NCBI GenBank assembly: GCA_000469685.2
Contig: LS997562.1
Coordinates: 24,295,802-24,359,801 of the forward strand
Length of the DNA: 64,000 nucleotides
From: Haemonchus contortus
Taxonomy: Eukaryota > Nematoda > Chromadorea > Rhabditida > Trichostrongylidae
Direction: 5' to 3'
Below, in pieces: positions 1 to 11,810 of the stretch. The position numbers and the translations under genes were made by a program. A model generated the notes under the pieces. It ran no database searches and was not told where the DNA came from. It was given only the letters and a program-made list of their open reading frames with translations. The number at the start of each line of letters is the position of its first letter. Within the stretch, counting starts at the first letter, position 1.

Positions 1-491
1 CAAGCATAGCGCTGACTTGGCGAATTCTGAATCCCAGTAATTAAACAATCGTCTTATTGCGACATGTGCCTTCAAGAGTGTGCCGCGTTACTCCCAGCAG
101 AGTTGGTATTATTCGCGGAAGGGTTAAGCGGTCAAATTAGATTACAATTTGATGATTTTCTTTTCATAATGTTGCTTAAATTAATAATCATATTGTATGT
201 ATGCAAAGTTACACCCTTTCCCCTCTCCCTACAACATGTTTTTCTGAGAAGTTGGTGGGTAAGTGGGGAGAGTTAGTGTGAAGGGAATATGGGGGCGAAG
301 TAGCACGATACTCACTGGTCATTTTCCGTGACGCAATGCTTGACCAATGTTACGTGTTTATATTTATCATGGTTATGTTTATGTTTATCATGGGTAATCA
401 ATCGGCGCAAAACTCATCATATTACTTCTACATCTCTTATCATCTATTCAATGAACACCTGTCGCATATTTATACACTAAAATCATTTCAG

Positions 492-3400
492 AACAGAAAC
501 AAGATGTGTGAAAAAGGCTGCCAAGCATTTTCTTCACTGCTTTATACTTATAGAATTCGTTAATTTGCAATTCACTCAGTATGTATTCCCTTGGATGGAC
601 TCGCAAGATGTAAGTTTTCGGGGATACCTTGCCCTCTTGAAAATGAAGCCTATTCTTACAGTATACCTCCTTAACAGTGCGCGACATCGTACTCTCGTTA
701 TTCGCTGGAATTCTGCCTGGAATGATATGTCTTGTTTCGCTGTTTTATGGGCTGCTACACTCATGGCTGAACGGGTTCTCCGAGCTGATGCGTTTCGGTG
801 ATCGACAGTTCTACATGGTCTGTTCTTGAAAACCCTAATTTCATAATCAAAAACCATTTGAGACGGTGCAGAGATCAGCATGGTTTTTTTCAAATTGGTA
901 GGATTCTCAAGAATAATCTCAGTCACAAACAAAATATTTGATACCCTTGTGGAACTTCCATAGCGTTGTCCGTAAAAAGTCTGCCAGCAGGCTCTTTACC
1001 CCATGGTTCTGTTTTCATTTTCTATTTCATATTAGGTTGATGCATAATTATTGCAGATTTTTTCGCAGCTCTTCTCTCTCGATAAAAGTAAACTTTTGGC
1101 TTCGAGATTTTTGTAGAAATAATCTTCTCGCTTTCCTTAACAGAAATCCATCTAGAAAATTATCTTCATAACGGAATCCCAACGAACTTCTCGGCGATGG
1201 AACAGTCAGCAAAAGCCGAACAAGGAATGGAATTTGCTCCTACATACGGTCGCAGTGAATGGTTTAATAGCCAACGTCAAGGCGTGATCGCCCCCAGGAA
1301 TTGAAACTTCTTCGTCTGTGGAATCCGACCGCCTAGCAAATGGGAGGCAGAGCTTGACGTAAATGGTGGATATGTTCCGGAGAAAATATTCGAACATGTC
1401 TTTCTGAATATTTCTACCATTTCTTCAAGTAAAGTATGCTGAAAAAAATCCGCAATAATTATGCATCAACCTAATAGTTCTGAAAACTATGGAACTTGAA
1501 CAGCTGTATGAGGTGTACTCTTCATGGGAAATTTCATTGTGAACTGACTCGTAACGAAGCCGAAATAGGCCGATTTGCATTTCTGCGCGAATTCAGTATT
1601 CCTTCCGATGGCTATTACAGCTAAGAGGAGTTAGAAAAGCGAAAGGGAGTAAGATAATGAAAAACTCTGTCAGTTAGGTGCAGCGGAACCCGCTTCGGTT
1701 ACTGCACCTGTAGACTGCTATGATGTAGTCTTACTCAGCGTGCACACGATCAAATATTCTTTTGCTTGCATTTATTGTTAATTCCAGATGCAAATCTTCC
1801 AAACTGATATCCCCTATTACCCATTCTTTAGGCCTGAAAAAGTTCGGAAAAAATATTTACTAACACACGGAAAAATGCTTTCGGCTCTGCGCCTACGCGA
1901 TATGCTAAAATCTATTGAACTAGTGTGAAACTGAGTGATTATCTGTTTTAGAATTGGTGGCACGCCGACAACATGGCTGAGTACTATCGCAACTGGAATC
2001 TGGTTGTACACGATTGGTTATATGCTTATGTATATCGGGATGTATCAAAGGTCTGGTCTTCTAAGTTCATCTAAAGTATCCATTTCAAACGTAATTTAGT
2101 AATGAGAATGGAGTTGACAAGGTCGAACAATCTTTGGAATTAGCAAATCCAGTCAGCTTATACTTGAAATAATAGCACCGTCAAAGTACGTAAATGGTCT
2201 AGACGAGAAAAAGACTTTGTTTCGTTCGGCTTCTATGCGAAGAATTGCACGGCGACTTGGACGAGTGGCTGCTTTCATAGTCCGCCGGCCGGCCGGCCGG
2301 CGTGCACGACGCAGTGCTAGGGAGGAGGAGGGCGGCAGACGGTCAGTCAGCCCCTCGAAGGGCTGTAAACAAGGAGAGACAAGATCAAAAACCATTTGTA
2401 CGAGCCCCTGGATGTTTGGTTTTTGATCTTGTTCTTCTTTGTTTTCAACCCCTAGACCGACCGTCTGCCGCCCTCTTCCCCCCTAGCACTGCCTCGTGCA
2501 CGCCGACCGGCCGGGCGGCCGGCGGACTATGAAAGCAGCCATTGTAGAGCTTTCCCAAAATTATAAGCGGCACTTCATTGCAATGTACACTGTGTTTAAT
2601 GTTTAATGTTGATACAGCCACCTATGAATTTCACCAACGCTCACGTTTAGGGTGCTAAGTGGGTTGGGGGGGACCACGCGGCGCGGCTGCGGCGCGGCAC
2701 CCTGCGCTCTCCAGCGAGACAGTACTGGGCCTGAGTCTGGTAAGGAATGGTAAGGTTGTACTCATGTGTTTCGTGATTCAGAACGCACAATATGCTTGCA
2801 TATAATGGATACACTTCTTCTGAGCCGACAAAACCTATTTTTTAAGCAGGGGAGGGGCTCCGGGGGTGGGTGAGATGGTTGTCTCGTGCAGGAAGCTGAG
2901 ATGAGATAAAAGTTGAACGTCCAATTGGCTCACCCACCCGGAGCCCCCCCCCCCCTTCCTAAAATAGGTGAAAAATACACAGTTACAGCATAAAAAACTA
3001 TGAAACATCTCTAAACACCGTTTCGGGCTTGGAGAGCATAGTGCGCCGCGCCGCAGCCGCGCCGCGTGGTCCCCCCCCAACCCACTTAGCACCACGTTTA
3101 GAGCACATTCAAAAGGGTCTCGCTATGGAAAATGATCCCCATTCGAACCATAACTTGTAGACCAACAACAAGTTCCATCTCAAGGACATCGACAATTGCC
3201 CCCTTCATTTTTATAAAAATCAGTTTATTTAGCGGATAAATAATAATTAAGAGAAAAGTCCGGGTGATTAATAATTAAATGGGCTCCCATTTCTTCAGAG
3301 TACCTCAAGTACACAATTATCCGAGCTAAACTGAAGGCTATCAATCTAGTTCCTGATCAACTTGGTGCCGGCAATATGGTTGCTTACTTCAGCTCGCTCG

Positions 3401-6400
3401 TGCCTCCGAATCATAAATCTTTCTTAACATGAATCCCAATATGTTTTCCATTGAATTCAATTCAGGGTTGTTAGCTGGCCAGAGCAAAAGGTCGATTTAG
3501 TGCCGATCAAACCAGACATAGCCTCTTCGACTAGATCGGGACATTATACTGCATGAATTCGAAATTCTGCTGCCGATTCTGACACCAGAAAGGGAGGAGA
3601 GCATGGCGCATTACAACCCGACAACAACAATAGTTGAGCTTCTTCGGAACGAAAATGAATGAAGACGTTCACGAGAAGGAATTATGCTGCGACGGGGGCG
3701 TGTAGACATGAGCTACTTAGCGCTGTTGATCTTCACTCTGCCAGCTCTGCCAGCTGTGGTCCTTCTAGTTGGTGTTTTCGTAAACATACTGGTAGTAAAA
3801 GTGTTTACTCGAAGTTGACCCTTACATACCGTCCTTGTTTACTCACTCCTTTCCAACTACCTGAAATATCCCTATTCCCCCACATCTGCCCCGAGTGACC
3901 TTTAGTCACTTGCATAACCAAGTACTCACCCAGCAACCAGGGAAGGGTTGTTCGCTTGTCCCACATTGTCAATACTGTACTATTTGATTTGTACACCATC
4001 AAACACATTATTCTGCGCGAAAAAAAAGACAATTATCACTACCATCACTCTTATTCTCTTTCCTCCCTGCTCTAGTGTTTGTCAGCTCTTACATCTGCAC
4101 CGCCAGTTGCGCACAGAATTCTCATTTGATCAAGTTCCTGACGAAATGTGGACGACGTGGGCGTCGGCCTCTACGCGATCCGCGTCTTCGGTATGCTTCT
4201 CGGCCTTGCCACGTTGGCGGGCGTAAACGTGCAGACTCCACATAAGAAGGTCGCTGGTTCGATTCCTGGTGAGTCCTGCTTTACCGCTGAAAACTTCCTT
4301 TTGTTTGCCTGGATAACCGAGATGCCCACTTCTTGCAGTCCCTCCTTCAGATGAGGCGCATTTCTCACACTCTTCCAAATGCCTCTGCCGCCTCCCCTCC
4401 GGAGCTTCTTTTGACGTGTGGCTCTCCTTTTCTAAGAGCCCCTCCTAGTCTCTAAGGAGGCTAGTCCTCCTAAAAACACCATAGAGACCATCGCGTCCCG
4501 ATGATCTTTTATCTTTTCAAACTCACACGACGCTGCCGTTTTCTGCACCTCCGTATAGTAGTCCTGTAGAGTTTGTCCTGAGTGTCGAGTTTGGGACATC
4601 AGTCCATATCGCTCCGCCAGGACCAATATCTTTCTGGAAGTGACTTGCCATCGTTTCACTCAAATACTTCAACGGCACTTCCTCCGGTTCTCTTCCAATA
4701 GTGACTGGAGCAGTTCGTCGTTGCTTCGTCCAATCTTTTGCAAACAGGACAGTCTCTTTTCAATCTCATCACTAACCTTCCTCAATGCGAGGAAGTTATT
4801 GAATAAACGCCACCAAGTGCGCCACGGTGTACCTGGCACATATACCTCCACTAAGGTCCCCGGTTCCGCCACCGGGGACGCCTTGTTGCACACATTACCG
4901 TCCCTGAGCTGTTGCCATTTTCTCTTCTCTTGAATGTAGGACGGTGTACAAACTGCGACTTCTCCGGTATTGACGGCGACCTCCTTGCTTGATTGCTGCC
5001 GCCTCCTCTTCTGTCTTTCTCCTGTGCGTGATTTAGTGGCCTGATCGCCAGTTGGTGTACTGGTAGGAAGAATGTTTGTTTTACTCAAGTCTTGTTTACT
5101 TCAATTCTTCTGGTGATCTTCTTCCATTATCTTCTTCGAACTTGCTCTCCCGGCTTGTATCCAACTACCTGGAATGTCCCTATTCCCCTACACTTCTGGA
5201 GCACCCCCGGTATATGAGGGGTCCTGCGGATGAAGATACTGCGCATGATGTCACTGCGGGCGTCTTCCTCCTCCCTCCGGCCTGCGGACATGTGTCACGC
5301 ATGGACCGTGCGCCTCTGCGGACCCCAGTTCCCTCGCTGTTCCTTGTTTTTTGAATTTTTCCATGTGTTAGTGGATTTCTCTGATGTTCAGGAGTACTTT
5401 CTACTTTTCCTGACTCTGCCGACAGTCCTTTTATTCTAGACACTGCTTGATTTTTTCTTTGATTATTCTGTTTCTTCTCCTTTGATCGAGTTCAAAGGCT
5501 TCTAGCTAAATTTCCATGGTTGTGCTAGTAGTGCATAAACTTGAGCATCTTGCCGTTTTCGCAAAAATCTCAAACTTAGGTAATCAATCCAACATTTATG
5601 AAACATGTATCAGAAACTTCAATGAATGAGAAGGGATAAAGAAAAGGGGAACAATAGAAAATTGTGAAACAACAATTAATGAGAAGAAACTTCGATCACT
5701 AAGTGAGAGGGGTTATAGGAAGGTAGAGCAATAAAGAATCGTGAGGCATCAATCACTGATAACACTGCACCTCGTGCGCTCTTCCTCCTTCCTTCCTCGG
5801 TAGAGCGGTGGGATTGGTGCCGGTATGCTGCTGTCCTTGCCGACGAAGTTGGATGACGACTGGAGAAATGACGACGCGCTAGAAGATATACCGGCCGAGC
5901 GATTTGACTGACATGGAGAGAATGGCAGAGGTGCTGTGTGCACACTCCAGGCCACGGCGCCCATTGCCACGTGGCAATCCATGCGAGCGGGGCGCACCTT
6001 CACTGGTGGAAACGTGTGTTGTGGTGACATCTCTTGCGTGGAAGAAGTCGAGGGTCACGACAAATTGCTGCCCATGCCGTGACTCCTCCTTACTTGAAGT
6101 TTCGCCTGGAAAACTGAAGCCATCCTTCCTGAAACCGTGCCATTAGAACCAGCTGCTATCTGGGCCATCACATTCACACTTTTTTCATTGGAAAAACAAT
6201 CTGGTGGGACTAAATAGAAGAAGAATGAACAGTAAACGACAAGACGTGAAAGGCACCTTACTTCAATCGGTTTGGATGCAACCCCAAGCGAAAGCGATCC
6301 GATTCGATGCTTTTCAATTGCAAAGGGTACCTCCCCCATTCCCGCCGAATGACAAGCTCAAGCTTATTTATCACTTTCCAAACAGTAGCACTCGAGACAT

Positions 6401-9400
6401 TGAGCTTCGAGTGGGCTTGATTTCAGTACATGGTATAGTCGTCTTGAACACTTCTCTCGAAATCTGTCGCTTGTCTCTTTCCGATATAACGACGCCGTCC
6501 CGTATTTCTTTTGGTTACGTACTCTGCAGAATTTCTGACGAAATCATCGACAGTGCGTGGCATTGGTGTGAATCTCAAGCGATTCTACTTTAGCGATTAA
6601 CAGTTGCTGTTCTTTCTTGAGGGAATCTGACCTTTCTCGAAATCGGATAGCATTTTTTTCGCTCATCACCTGAAATTGGAAAAAATTACACAAATGGAGC
6701 AGTTGTGTAAGATGTGAATGAAACAAGTCGGGAAAATAGAGGTAGCTGTACCATTTTGAAACATAGGCAAAGTGACCTTTTCTGAAAAAAACGAAGGGCA
6801 AAATTGTATATGTTCTCGAGATGAAACTTGCTGATGGTCTACAAATTACGGTCCGATTAAGATACACTTTCCATATTGAGCTTTTTTCTGAAGTGCTCTG
6901 AAACTGGAAAACTGAATTTGGTGGAATTCATAGGTGGCTGTATCACTGTGTATTTGAAGTTCCTTAGCTGGGAGTGACAACAGAATTGATGCGCACGTTT
7001 GCTTACATTATGTACAACAACTGCTGCAATCACATTTGGAAGTGCTTCCCAACTCGGATCGATATCCGTCCACCGCCTCCAGCCAATCACGTTATCCATC
7101 CCTTCAGGGCTCCAGGGTAGAATGATGAGTATCAAACCTATAGCAGTCAGGGATAGTCCTACTGGTTGTCTGGGAGGATAAAAGCGCTGATCTGAACATC
7201 ATTTATCCTCGTTCAATACTCCATTACGATTTTGAATGAAAATCGAATGCGAGGGTGCATCCTTCAGACGGGATTGATCAACACTCAGACCTTCATCCTT
7301 TACCCTTTCCAACAACGAATTCCACGAAGTCTTACAATTGCCCGCTATTCCCTCAATGAAAATCTGTTGTGTTTGTCTGTAGGCTTTGTTGTGAAAATCC
7401 TCTCGCCAGTGAAAATAATGAAAACGCGTGTTTCCACTCCAGTGAGTTAGCAACCTTCTGTACTATTTTGTGACCCTGCACTGTCTGTTGAAATCGAAAA
7501 AATTTGGCATTACTGCATACACCAGGAATGGCACTGAGACTTGTGTTGACAATTTGCCCATCAACATATTGTCGTAAGTAATGATGACGGTTTCATAAAT
7601 AGAGCGATTCTGTATTTTATGAACGTTTTTGTAGAAAGAGTTGTGTATTTGTGATCTTAATCTTGCACACCTTGTTAGTTTAAGCACCCTTTACTTACTT
7701 GGTCGAAAACATTTTCTCCACATTCGTGAACGTTCTTTAACATAGGCAAGGACTTTTGGTTTTGGCCCCTCCCACATCGGGGACTTGACCACATTTTTTC
7801 TATAGTCACTTACTACCTTTTCACGCTTTTTAAAAAGTTTTCGTTATGAGATTCTAGGTTAGTTCCGCCCACAACAGTGCAAGCCCTGCCCACTCCGGCA
7901 ATTTCTTCACATTTCTTCTTCGTTTCTTACCTCTTACTAATTTTTCTAGCTTTCTAAAACCTTTTTGAACAAAGTTATATACGCTTCCAAGAGTAATCCT
8001 TCAGTCAAATGCCCACCCCACCCATTGTGGACGGAGCTTCAATAGCATTGCGCATGCCTGGTATGTATTTGGCCTTGGTCACTCCCATTTTCTGCGCCTC
8101 CACGCCCTCGTTGAATCGAATTATGACTTATGTGGGAGGTACCGCCGATTTTGAAAACGCTCCTCCATAGCATGCGGATTCCCTTCATCTAATTTGTTGT
8201 TTCGAGACCAATTAGGGATGCAGACTGAGCTCTCTAAGCTCACATAAGCTCTGGTTTTCTCATTCTTCTTCTCAACCCATTTCAAGCTTGGTCCGGCCTC
8301 TCAAGGTGTTTCTTCGGGTAATATCGTATTTCGTGACAGATAGACGCGTGAGCTCGTTATAAAGGGTGTCCAAAAATTAGGGTCGCCAATTCATAGCAAC
8401 GTATTTTGAACTGCTCATCTGGGAATGACAATGGAATTTATAGGCACGTTTGCTAACAGTATGCGCTACAAAATGCTACAACCGCATTTCAAAAGGTCCT
8501 CATGAGCGCGAATGGAGTCCCGAAGTTTGGCCTCAAACTTTTTCGTATAGTACACGCAGGTATCCTCTGCCATTAATCCCAGCCGTTCTTGAGCCTTGCT
8601 TTCTAGGGCTCCGAACTGAGTGTGCGGACCGGACAGGTCCCCTTCTAAACACTGATGGAGTCGGGCAGCTACCCACACCCGGGCCAGCTTATATCTGTGG
8701 GCTGGAGTATCGTCCTGCCGGAAGGATTACGTGCTGTTTCAGGACGCGAATCCCGTTCAGAGCATCATTGTGTCCATCAGTACGCTCTTTGAGCATACGT
8801 CTTGGTCAATTTTCACGCCGGCACCGACGAAACCACGAGCGTCTTACCCTTGCCAGTGACGTCATCAAAAAACATTATTTTGTTGTTCATATAGCAACCT
8901 TTTTGTGAGAGATTGCACGTCAGGTGTTTATAGCCAGAAGGTGGTCGTTTTATTTGTTGAGGAATAGTTTTTCCACTCAAGTGAGCTAGTAACATTCTGC
9001 ATTTTTGGCCCTACACTACCTACCATTACAGGAACACACCGCCACACCATCACATCTTCACACCAGCTCACACCTAACACACTTTCAACGAATAATATGG
9101 AGTTAGGAAATTTTCGAAGTTGTTAGTCATAAAAAGTCGATTAACTCTAAGACCTTAACACGAAAATCGCAAATGTAACTCCATTGTCAATACTAATTTC
9201 TGAAAAAGAAACTGACCAGAACGTTAATCGTTTTAACTCAAACAGTAGACTGGTCATCACTGAACTTTCCTTATAATTCACTTTCAGCTTATTGGCGGAC
9301 GTCGTGGCCTCCAAATAGCCCAGTTGGGAGTCTTCTTCCTTTCGGCGCTGTTCCATGAGTACTGGTTCGGTATCGCATTCCGAGTGTTCTATCCAGTCAT

Positions 9401-11810
9401 GTTCATGCTTTATTTCGTATTCGGAGGTATGTTTTTAGGTGTTTTCTCTGCTCATGTTGGAGGAGCACCTCTTGTAAGCTCGCCCCAATAAATAGCAGCT
9501 TTTAGGAATTTTCTTTTCGGTTTCGAAGCTCATCAAGAACAAATACATTTGGAATACAGCTTTATGGTTCAATCTGTTAATAGGTGAGTATAGCTTTAGT
9601 TTTACTTCGGCACCAGGGTTCTAAAGAAGCGGATATCTGCTGTCGAACAGGACCTGATGGATCAGTGCAAATTAGAGCTCAAACATGTGATTCTAGACAG
9701 CCCTAAGTGCACTATTTCACAACTAAAAGTTTGACAGCTCCCGATAATCGATTACCAAATCACTGTTTTTATTTCTTAATCAACTTCTTACCATCTTAAA
9801 GGCACCGTTCACAAAAAAGTTAGGGTACCCTTTTTTGACGGGAATTGATAGAACTACTCTAGAATAAAGCGATAACAACGAAAAAAGCGCAAAAAACGAT
9901 GAACAAAAAGAATTACAAAGGGTCAAAAAAGAGCTGGAAAGGGGGGTTGGACGAGTTTCACATTGAAATAACGGCGGTTAGGGAGTGTTCGGGCGAGTGC
10001 ACGAAGGCGACGCAATGCGTTGTCTGCAATAGCAGACAACACAGTGCGTCTCTGGCAATTTGCGAACCAGCATATCGATTTTTCACCAACTTCGCTCCAG
10101 TGCGAATGTGGTGAAGGACAATTAGAACTCGTAGTCAGCCTAGCGAGGGCGGAGCCTCCCGTCCCCCACTGTTCCTCCTGCCCTTATTGTGCCCTATACA
10201 GCCGTTTTCCGACCTCATTCCTGCACAAATGGTATCAGAGGGGGCTTCGAATTCAAACCATGTGCAAATCTCCGAAACCACTTTTTCGTGAACAGTGCCC
10301 TTAATGACTGGGAATTATCGAGTAAGCAAATCGAGCTGGGCAGAAGACGAATTGTATCCTTCTAGAATCCAAACCCCTCCAAAAAGATTCATAAGATTGT
10401 TTGCTGGCAAGTAAAGCCGTTTCAAAAGTTTCTTGAAATTCCGAGCTGAGCTTTTACTTTCTGTATCTTTTTATCAAGTAGGGTCGAAAGGTACAGTGGG
10501 GCTCGCTTCACACTGAAGAACTCAAATGGTCCCAACGCAGCTGAACTTCATGGCTCTGAACTTCGCTGAATCTTCAATGAAACCTTTATTTTCAATTTCC
10601 CTTTCAAATATCCTTTTAACGAGTTTGTAATTATAAGAGAAGAGTGAAGGTAAGAGAATTAGTATTTCCCTACTGGTGACTAGCAAAATGCCGCGGTTTT
10701 GAAAAATAGTCGTAAACTGTTTTCAAAGTTCCAGATAGGCCCTCGCGAAGGTTCCACTCGCAATCAGGGATAATGAAGAGGAACGCGTGCTCTTATGGAG
10801 CACCTGCGCTCGCAAACAGTGTCGTCTTTCATTTTAGATCTTCTTAACAGTAACAGTTGATGCGGATACATCCCGGAGGTTTCTCATCCAGGGACTGGTA
10901 TGTTCAAAAGTTGACAACGAAAAACATGAAATCCCCTGGCGTTTTTCGGAAGCGTCCTGCATTTAACGCCCAATTAATATCGCGAAGGTGTCACTATGCT
11001 TACGTACGCGCCTGTACAATGTCTTGCGCTGTCCAACTTGGATTCAGGTCCCATTTATACGGCCAGACGAGTTGGACACTAACCAGCCGATCTATTAGGG
11101 CGACGAAAGATTTGGTTGGGCTGTACATGTCTCGATTCGGGATTCGATATTCGGACCATGAATGGATAGTGCAGCCACCAGCTACTACACGCCCACCTTC
11201 CCTGCCCATCAGCAGTTACCTAATCCTTACCCTCGAGCAGCTAACTTGATTGACCATAATGCCAATCACACAAAGGCGACCTCTTTTGTCAAAAGAAATC
11301 CATACAGCTGCTCTCTTGTTAATAGCAACTTACGCTAATCACTCCCGTATTTTTAACTAAGGCAACTTGTTCTGGTGAGATTGAAACAACAACGGCCCGT
11401 ACCCACTCAGTGAGATTCCTGAAAGCATTGCAGACAGATCGTTACCCTCCAAGTAGGCATGCAGTTGGTGAAATTTGTGTGCAAATGTTTTGCCTGATAA
11501 TATTGTCATCAAAGGAATCTGCGACCTACTAGACAACGTGGTAATGCACAGCTACGGTGTTTTTCTTTGATCCTTTTCTCATAATCCTCTTTCCAGATTC
11601 GTATTAAGCCCCGTTACCTGTCCTGGTCTATAGGGAAATAGGATATTTTGTAGAACCTTATAATTAAGAACAGTCCTGTTTTCAGGGACTGGCATGTTTA
11701 TAGCATTTTATGGTCAAGAATGGTACGCACGTCAGCGATGCGCTCCCTACAGTAATCCGGTTGCGGATTTCTTGTTGCCAAGACACTGGGCATGCCATCG
11801 GATAAAGTGA
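492..11810 (+). CDS. soat: Sterol O-acyltransferase (SOAT/ACAT-type MBOAT), 3' part
   Basis: Exons 492-609, 662-817, 1952-2050, 9288-9426, 9506-9583 and 11686-11810 (stop TGA 11808-11810); all phases agree and give 237 C-terminal residues. The enzyme esterifies sterols with fatty acyl-CoA in the ER membrane. Landmarks in order: exon 2 carries [20 protein letters not shown], like the human LHCWLNAFAEMLRFADR stretch; exon 3 carries [19 protein letters not shown]; exon 4 carries the MBOAT histidine in [11 protein letters not shown] within a hydrophobic segment; the last exon carries QEWYARQRC and ends RHWACHRIK, as SOAT proteins end. These tail motifs favour SOAT over DGAT1. The family motif FYxDWWN reads FYMNWWH across the exon 2/3 junction. 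Intron 3 is 7.2 kb. Earlier exons (normally another 250-300 residues) must lie left of the window; the exon at 492 starts with the last base of a split codon. Closest nematode relatives are mboa-type genes; SOAT assignment is inferred by eye. Confidence 0.88.
1032..1474. mobile_element. Tc1/mariner-type MITE in SOAT intron 2
   Basis: A 443-bp element with terminal inverted repeats of about 24 bp beginning TTAGGTTGATGCATAATTAT. It is flanked on both sides by TA (1030-1031 and 1475-1476), the target duplication of Tc1/mariner elements. No transposase frame is visible, so it is non-autonomous. It shares the outermost TTAGGTTG with the mariner copy at 38182-39060 and, nearly, the one at 25305-26165, which suggests a common transposase source. 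Confidence 0.8.
2267..2540. mobile_element. GC-rich foldback (hairpin) element
   Basis: Inverted arms of over 100 bp run from GGCTGCTTTCATAGTCCGCC (2267 on) to its complement ending at 2540, separated by a short loop near 2395-2425. Both arms contain CCGGCCGG runs and a conserved GACCGTCTGCCGCCCTC-like block. The whole 274 bp could fold into one long hairpin. There is no coding capacity. The GC content contrasts sharply with the AT-rich intron around it. Confidence 0.75.
2651..3093. mobile_element. Foldback DNA element with 8-bp target duplication
   Basis: The outer arms begin GGTGCTAAGTGGGTTGGG and end in the complement, followed inward by a GCGGCGCGGCTGCGGCGC-type block in both arms. Direct repeats of ACGTTTAG lie at 2643-2650 and 3094-3101; an 8-bp duplication is typical of hAT-superfamily insertion. 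A second, nested inverted repeat (about 2829-2875 against 2925-2980) contains the GGCTCCGGGGGTGGGTGAG block. No transposase is present. The intact duplication suggests a recent insertion. Confidence 0.72.
4195..4290 (+). repeat. tRNA-like patch (possible SINE head)
   Basis: GGTTCGATTCC at about 4255-4266 matches the RNA polymerase III B-box, and a GGCGGGCGTAAACG-type segment lies about 35 bp upstream where an A-box would be. The stems do not fold well as a functional tRNA, so this is probably a decayed tRNA-derived repeat. Confidence 0.35.
4380..5088 (-). pseudogene. Ty3/gypsy-like Gag relic
   Basis: On the minus strand the frame from 5088 contains a Gag-like core with [20 protein letters not shown], then after a frame break [14 protein letters not shown] and a following CEF...RDAMV...FLGGL segment, in the order expected for the capsid region of gypsy-like Gag. 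The frame is broken near 4665 and again near 4432, and no protease or reverse transcriptase follows, so the copy is dead. It lies in the large SOAT intron, antisense to the gene. The family call rests on motif resemblance only. Confidence 0.6.
6020..6860 (-). pseudogene. Probable DNA-transposase relic
   Basis: On the minus strand, an acceptor-like CCAATTTCAG precedes a frame starting [20 protein letters not shown] (about 6700 down to 6592). Just downstream another frame reads VTKRNTGRR and then [13 protein letters not shown], which resembles the helix-turn-helix recognition segment of Tc1-like transposases. The frames are broken by stops and shifts, and no DDE motif is visible. Tentative. Confidence 0.3.
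6940..7470. repeat. Unclassified interspersed repeat, copy 1
   Basis: This stretch shares a diverged left part (GCACGTTTGCTWAC with flanks) and a right end (TTTCCACTCMAGTGAGYTAG) with 8366-9020, in the same order and orientation, so both are copies of one family. A SINE fragment lies inside this copy (7150-7314). Confidence 0.55.
7150..7314 (+). repeat. tRNA-derived SINE, 3' fragment
   Basis: Matches the 3' half of the SINE copies at 27866 and 61331, including the GTCGAGTGCG/GGGGCGCATCC block and the CAGACGGGATTGATCAAC tail followed by a TTCATCCTTTAC end. The tRNA-like head is missing. Confidence 0.65.
8366..9020. repeat. Unclassified interspersed repeat, copy 2
   Basis: Second copy of the family at 6940-7470. 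The ends look weakly inverted (GGGTGTCCAAAAA on the left against TTTTTGGCCCTACAC on the right), which hints at a DNA transposon derivative. No coding capacity. Confidence 0.5.
9584..11685 (+). other. SOAT intron 5
   Basis: Donor GTGAGT at 9584 and acceptor TTTTCAG ending 11685, phase 1. It holds one TTAA-flanked MITE (9800-10300). The open frames at 10857-11249 (+) and 11000-11209 (-) overlap each other and resemble nothing, so I see no gene in the rest. Confidence 0.75.
9800..10300 (+). mobile_element. TTAA-flanked MITE, family A copy 1
   Basis: 501 bp with ends AGGCACCGTTCAC and GTGAACAGTGCCC, flanked on both sides by TTAA (9796-9799 and 10301-10304), the target site of piggyBac-type transposases. 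It shares an internal GTTCGGGCGAG/GCGCAAAGAGCTG-like order with the copies at 17734 and 47683 but is the most diverged. Non-coding. Confidence 0.7.

Larger units (their letters stand above)
2051..9287 (+). other. SOAT intron 3 (7.2 kb), filled with transposon debris
   Basis: The donor follows GTATCAAAG and the acceptor is TTTCAG at 9282-9287, both phase 0. Inside are two GC-rich foldback elements, a gypsy-like Gag relic on the minus strand, a tRNA-like patch near 4200-4285, a probable transposase relic, a SINE 3' fragment and two copies of an unclassified repeat, listed separately. Between about 3100-4190, 5100-6000 and 7690-8365 I see no coding signal. Segments near 3830-3900 and 5100-5200 share a near-identical stretch around CAACTACCTGRAAT and may be LTR remnants of the gypsy-like element. 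Confidence 0.8.

Noticed and set aside
10857..11249. 130-codon plus-strand frame
   Set aside because: Lies in a SOAT intron, overlaps a minus-strand frame of similar length and matches nothing.
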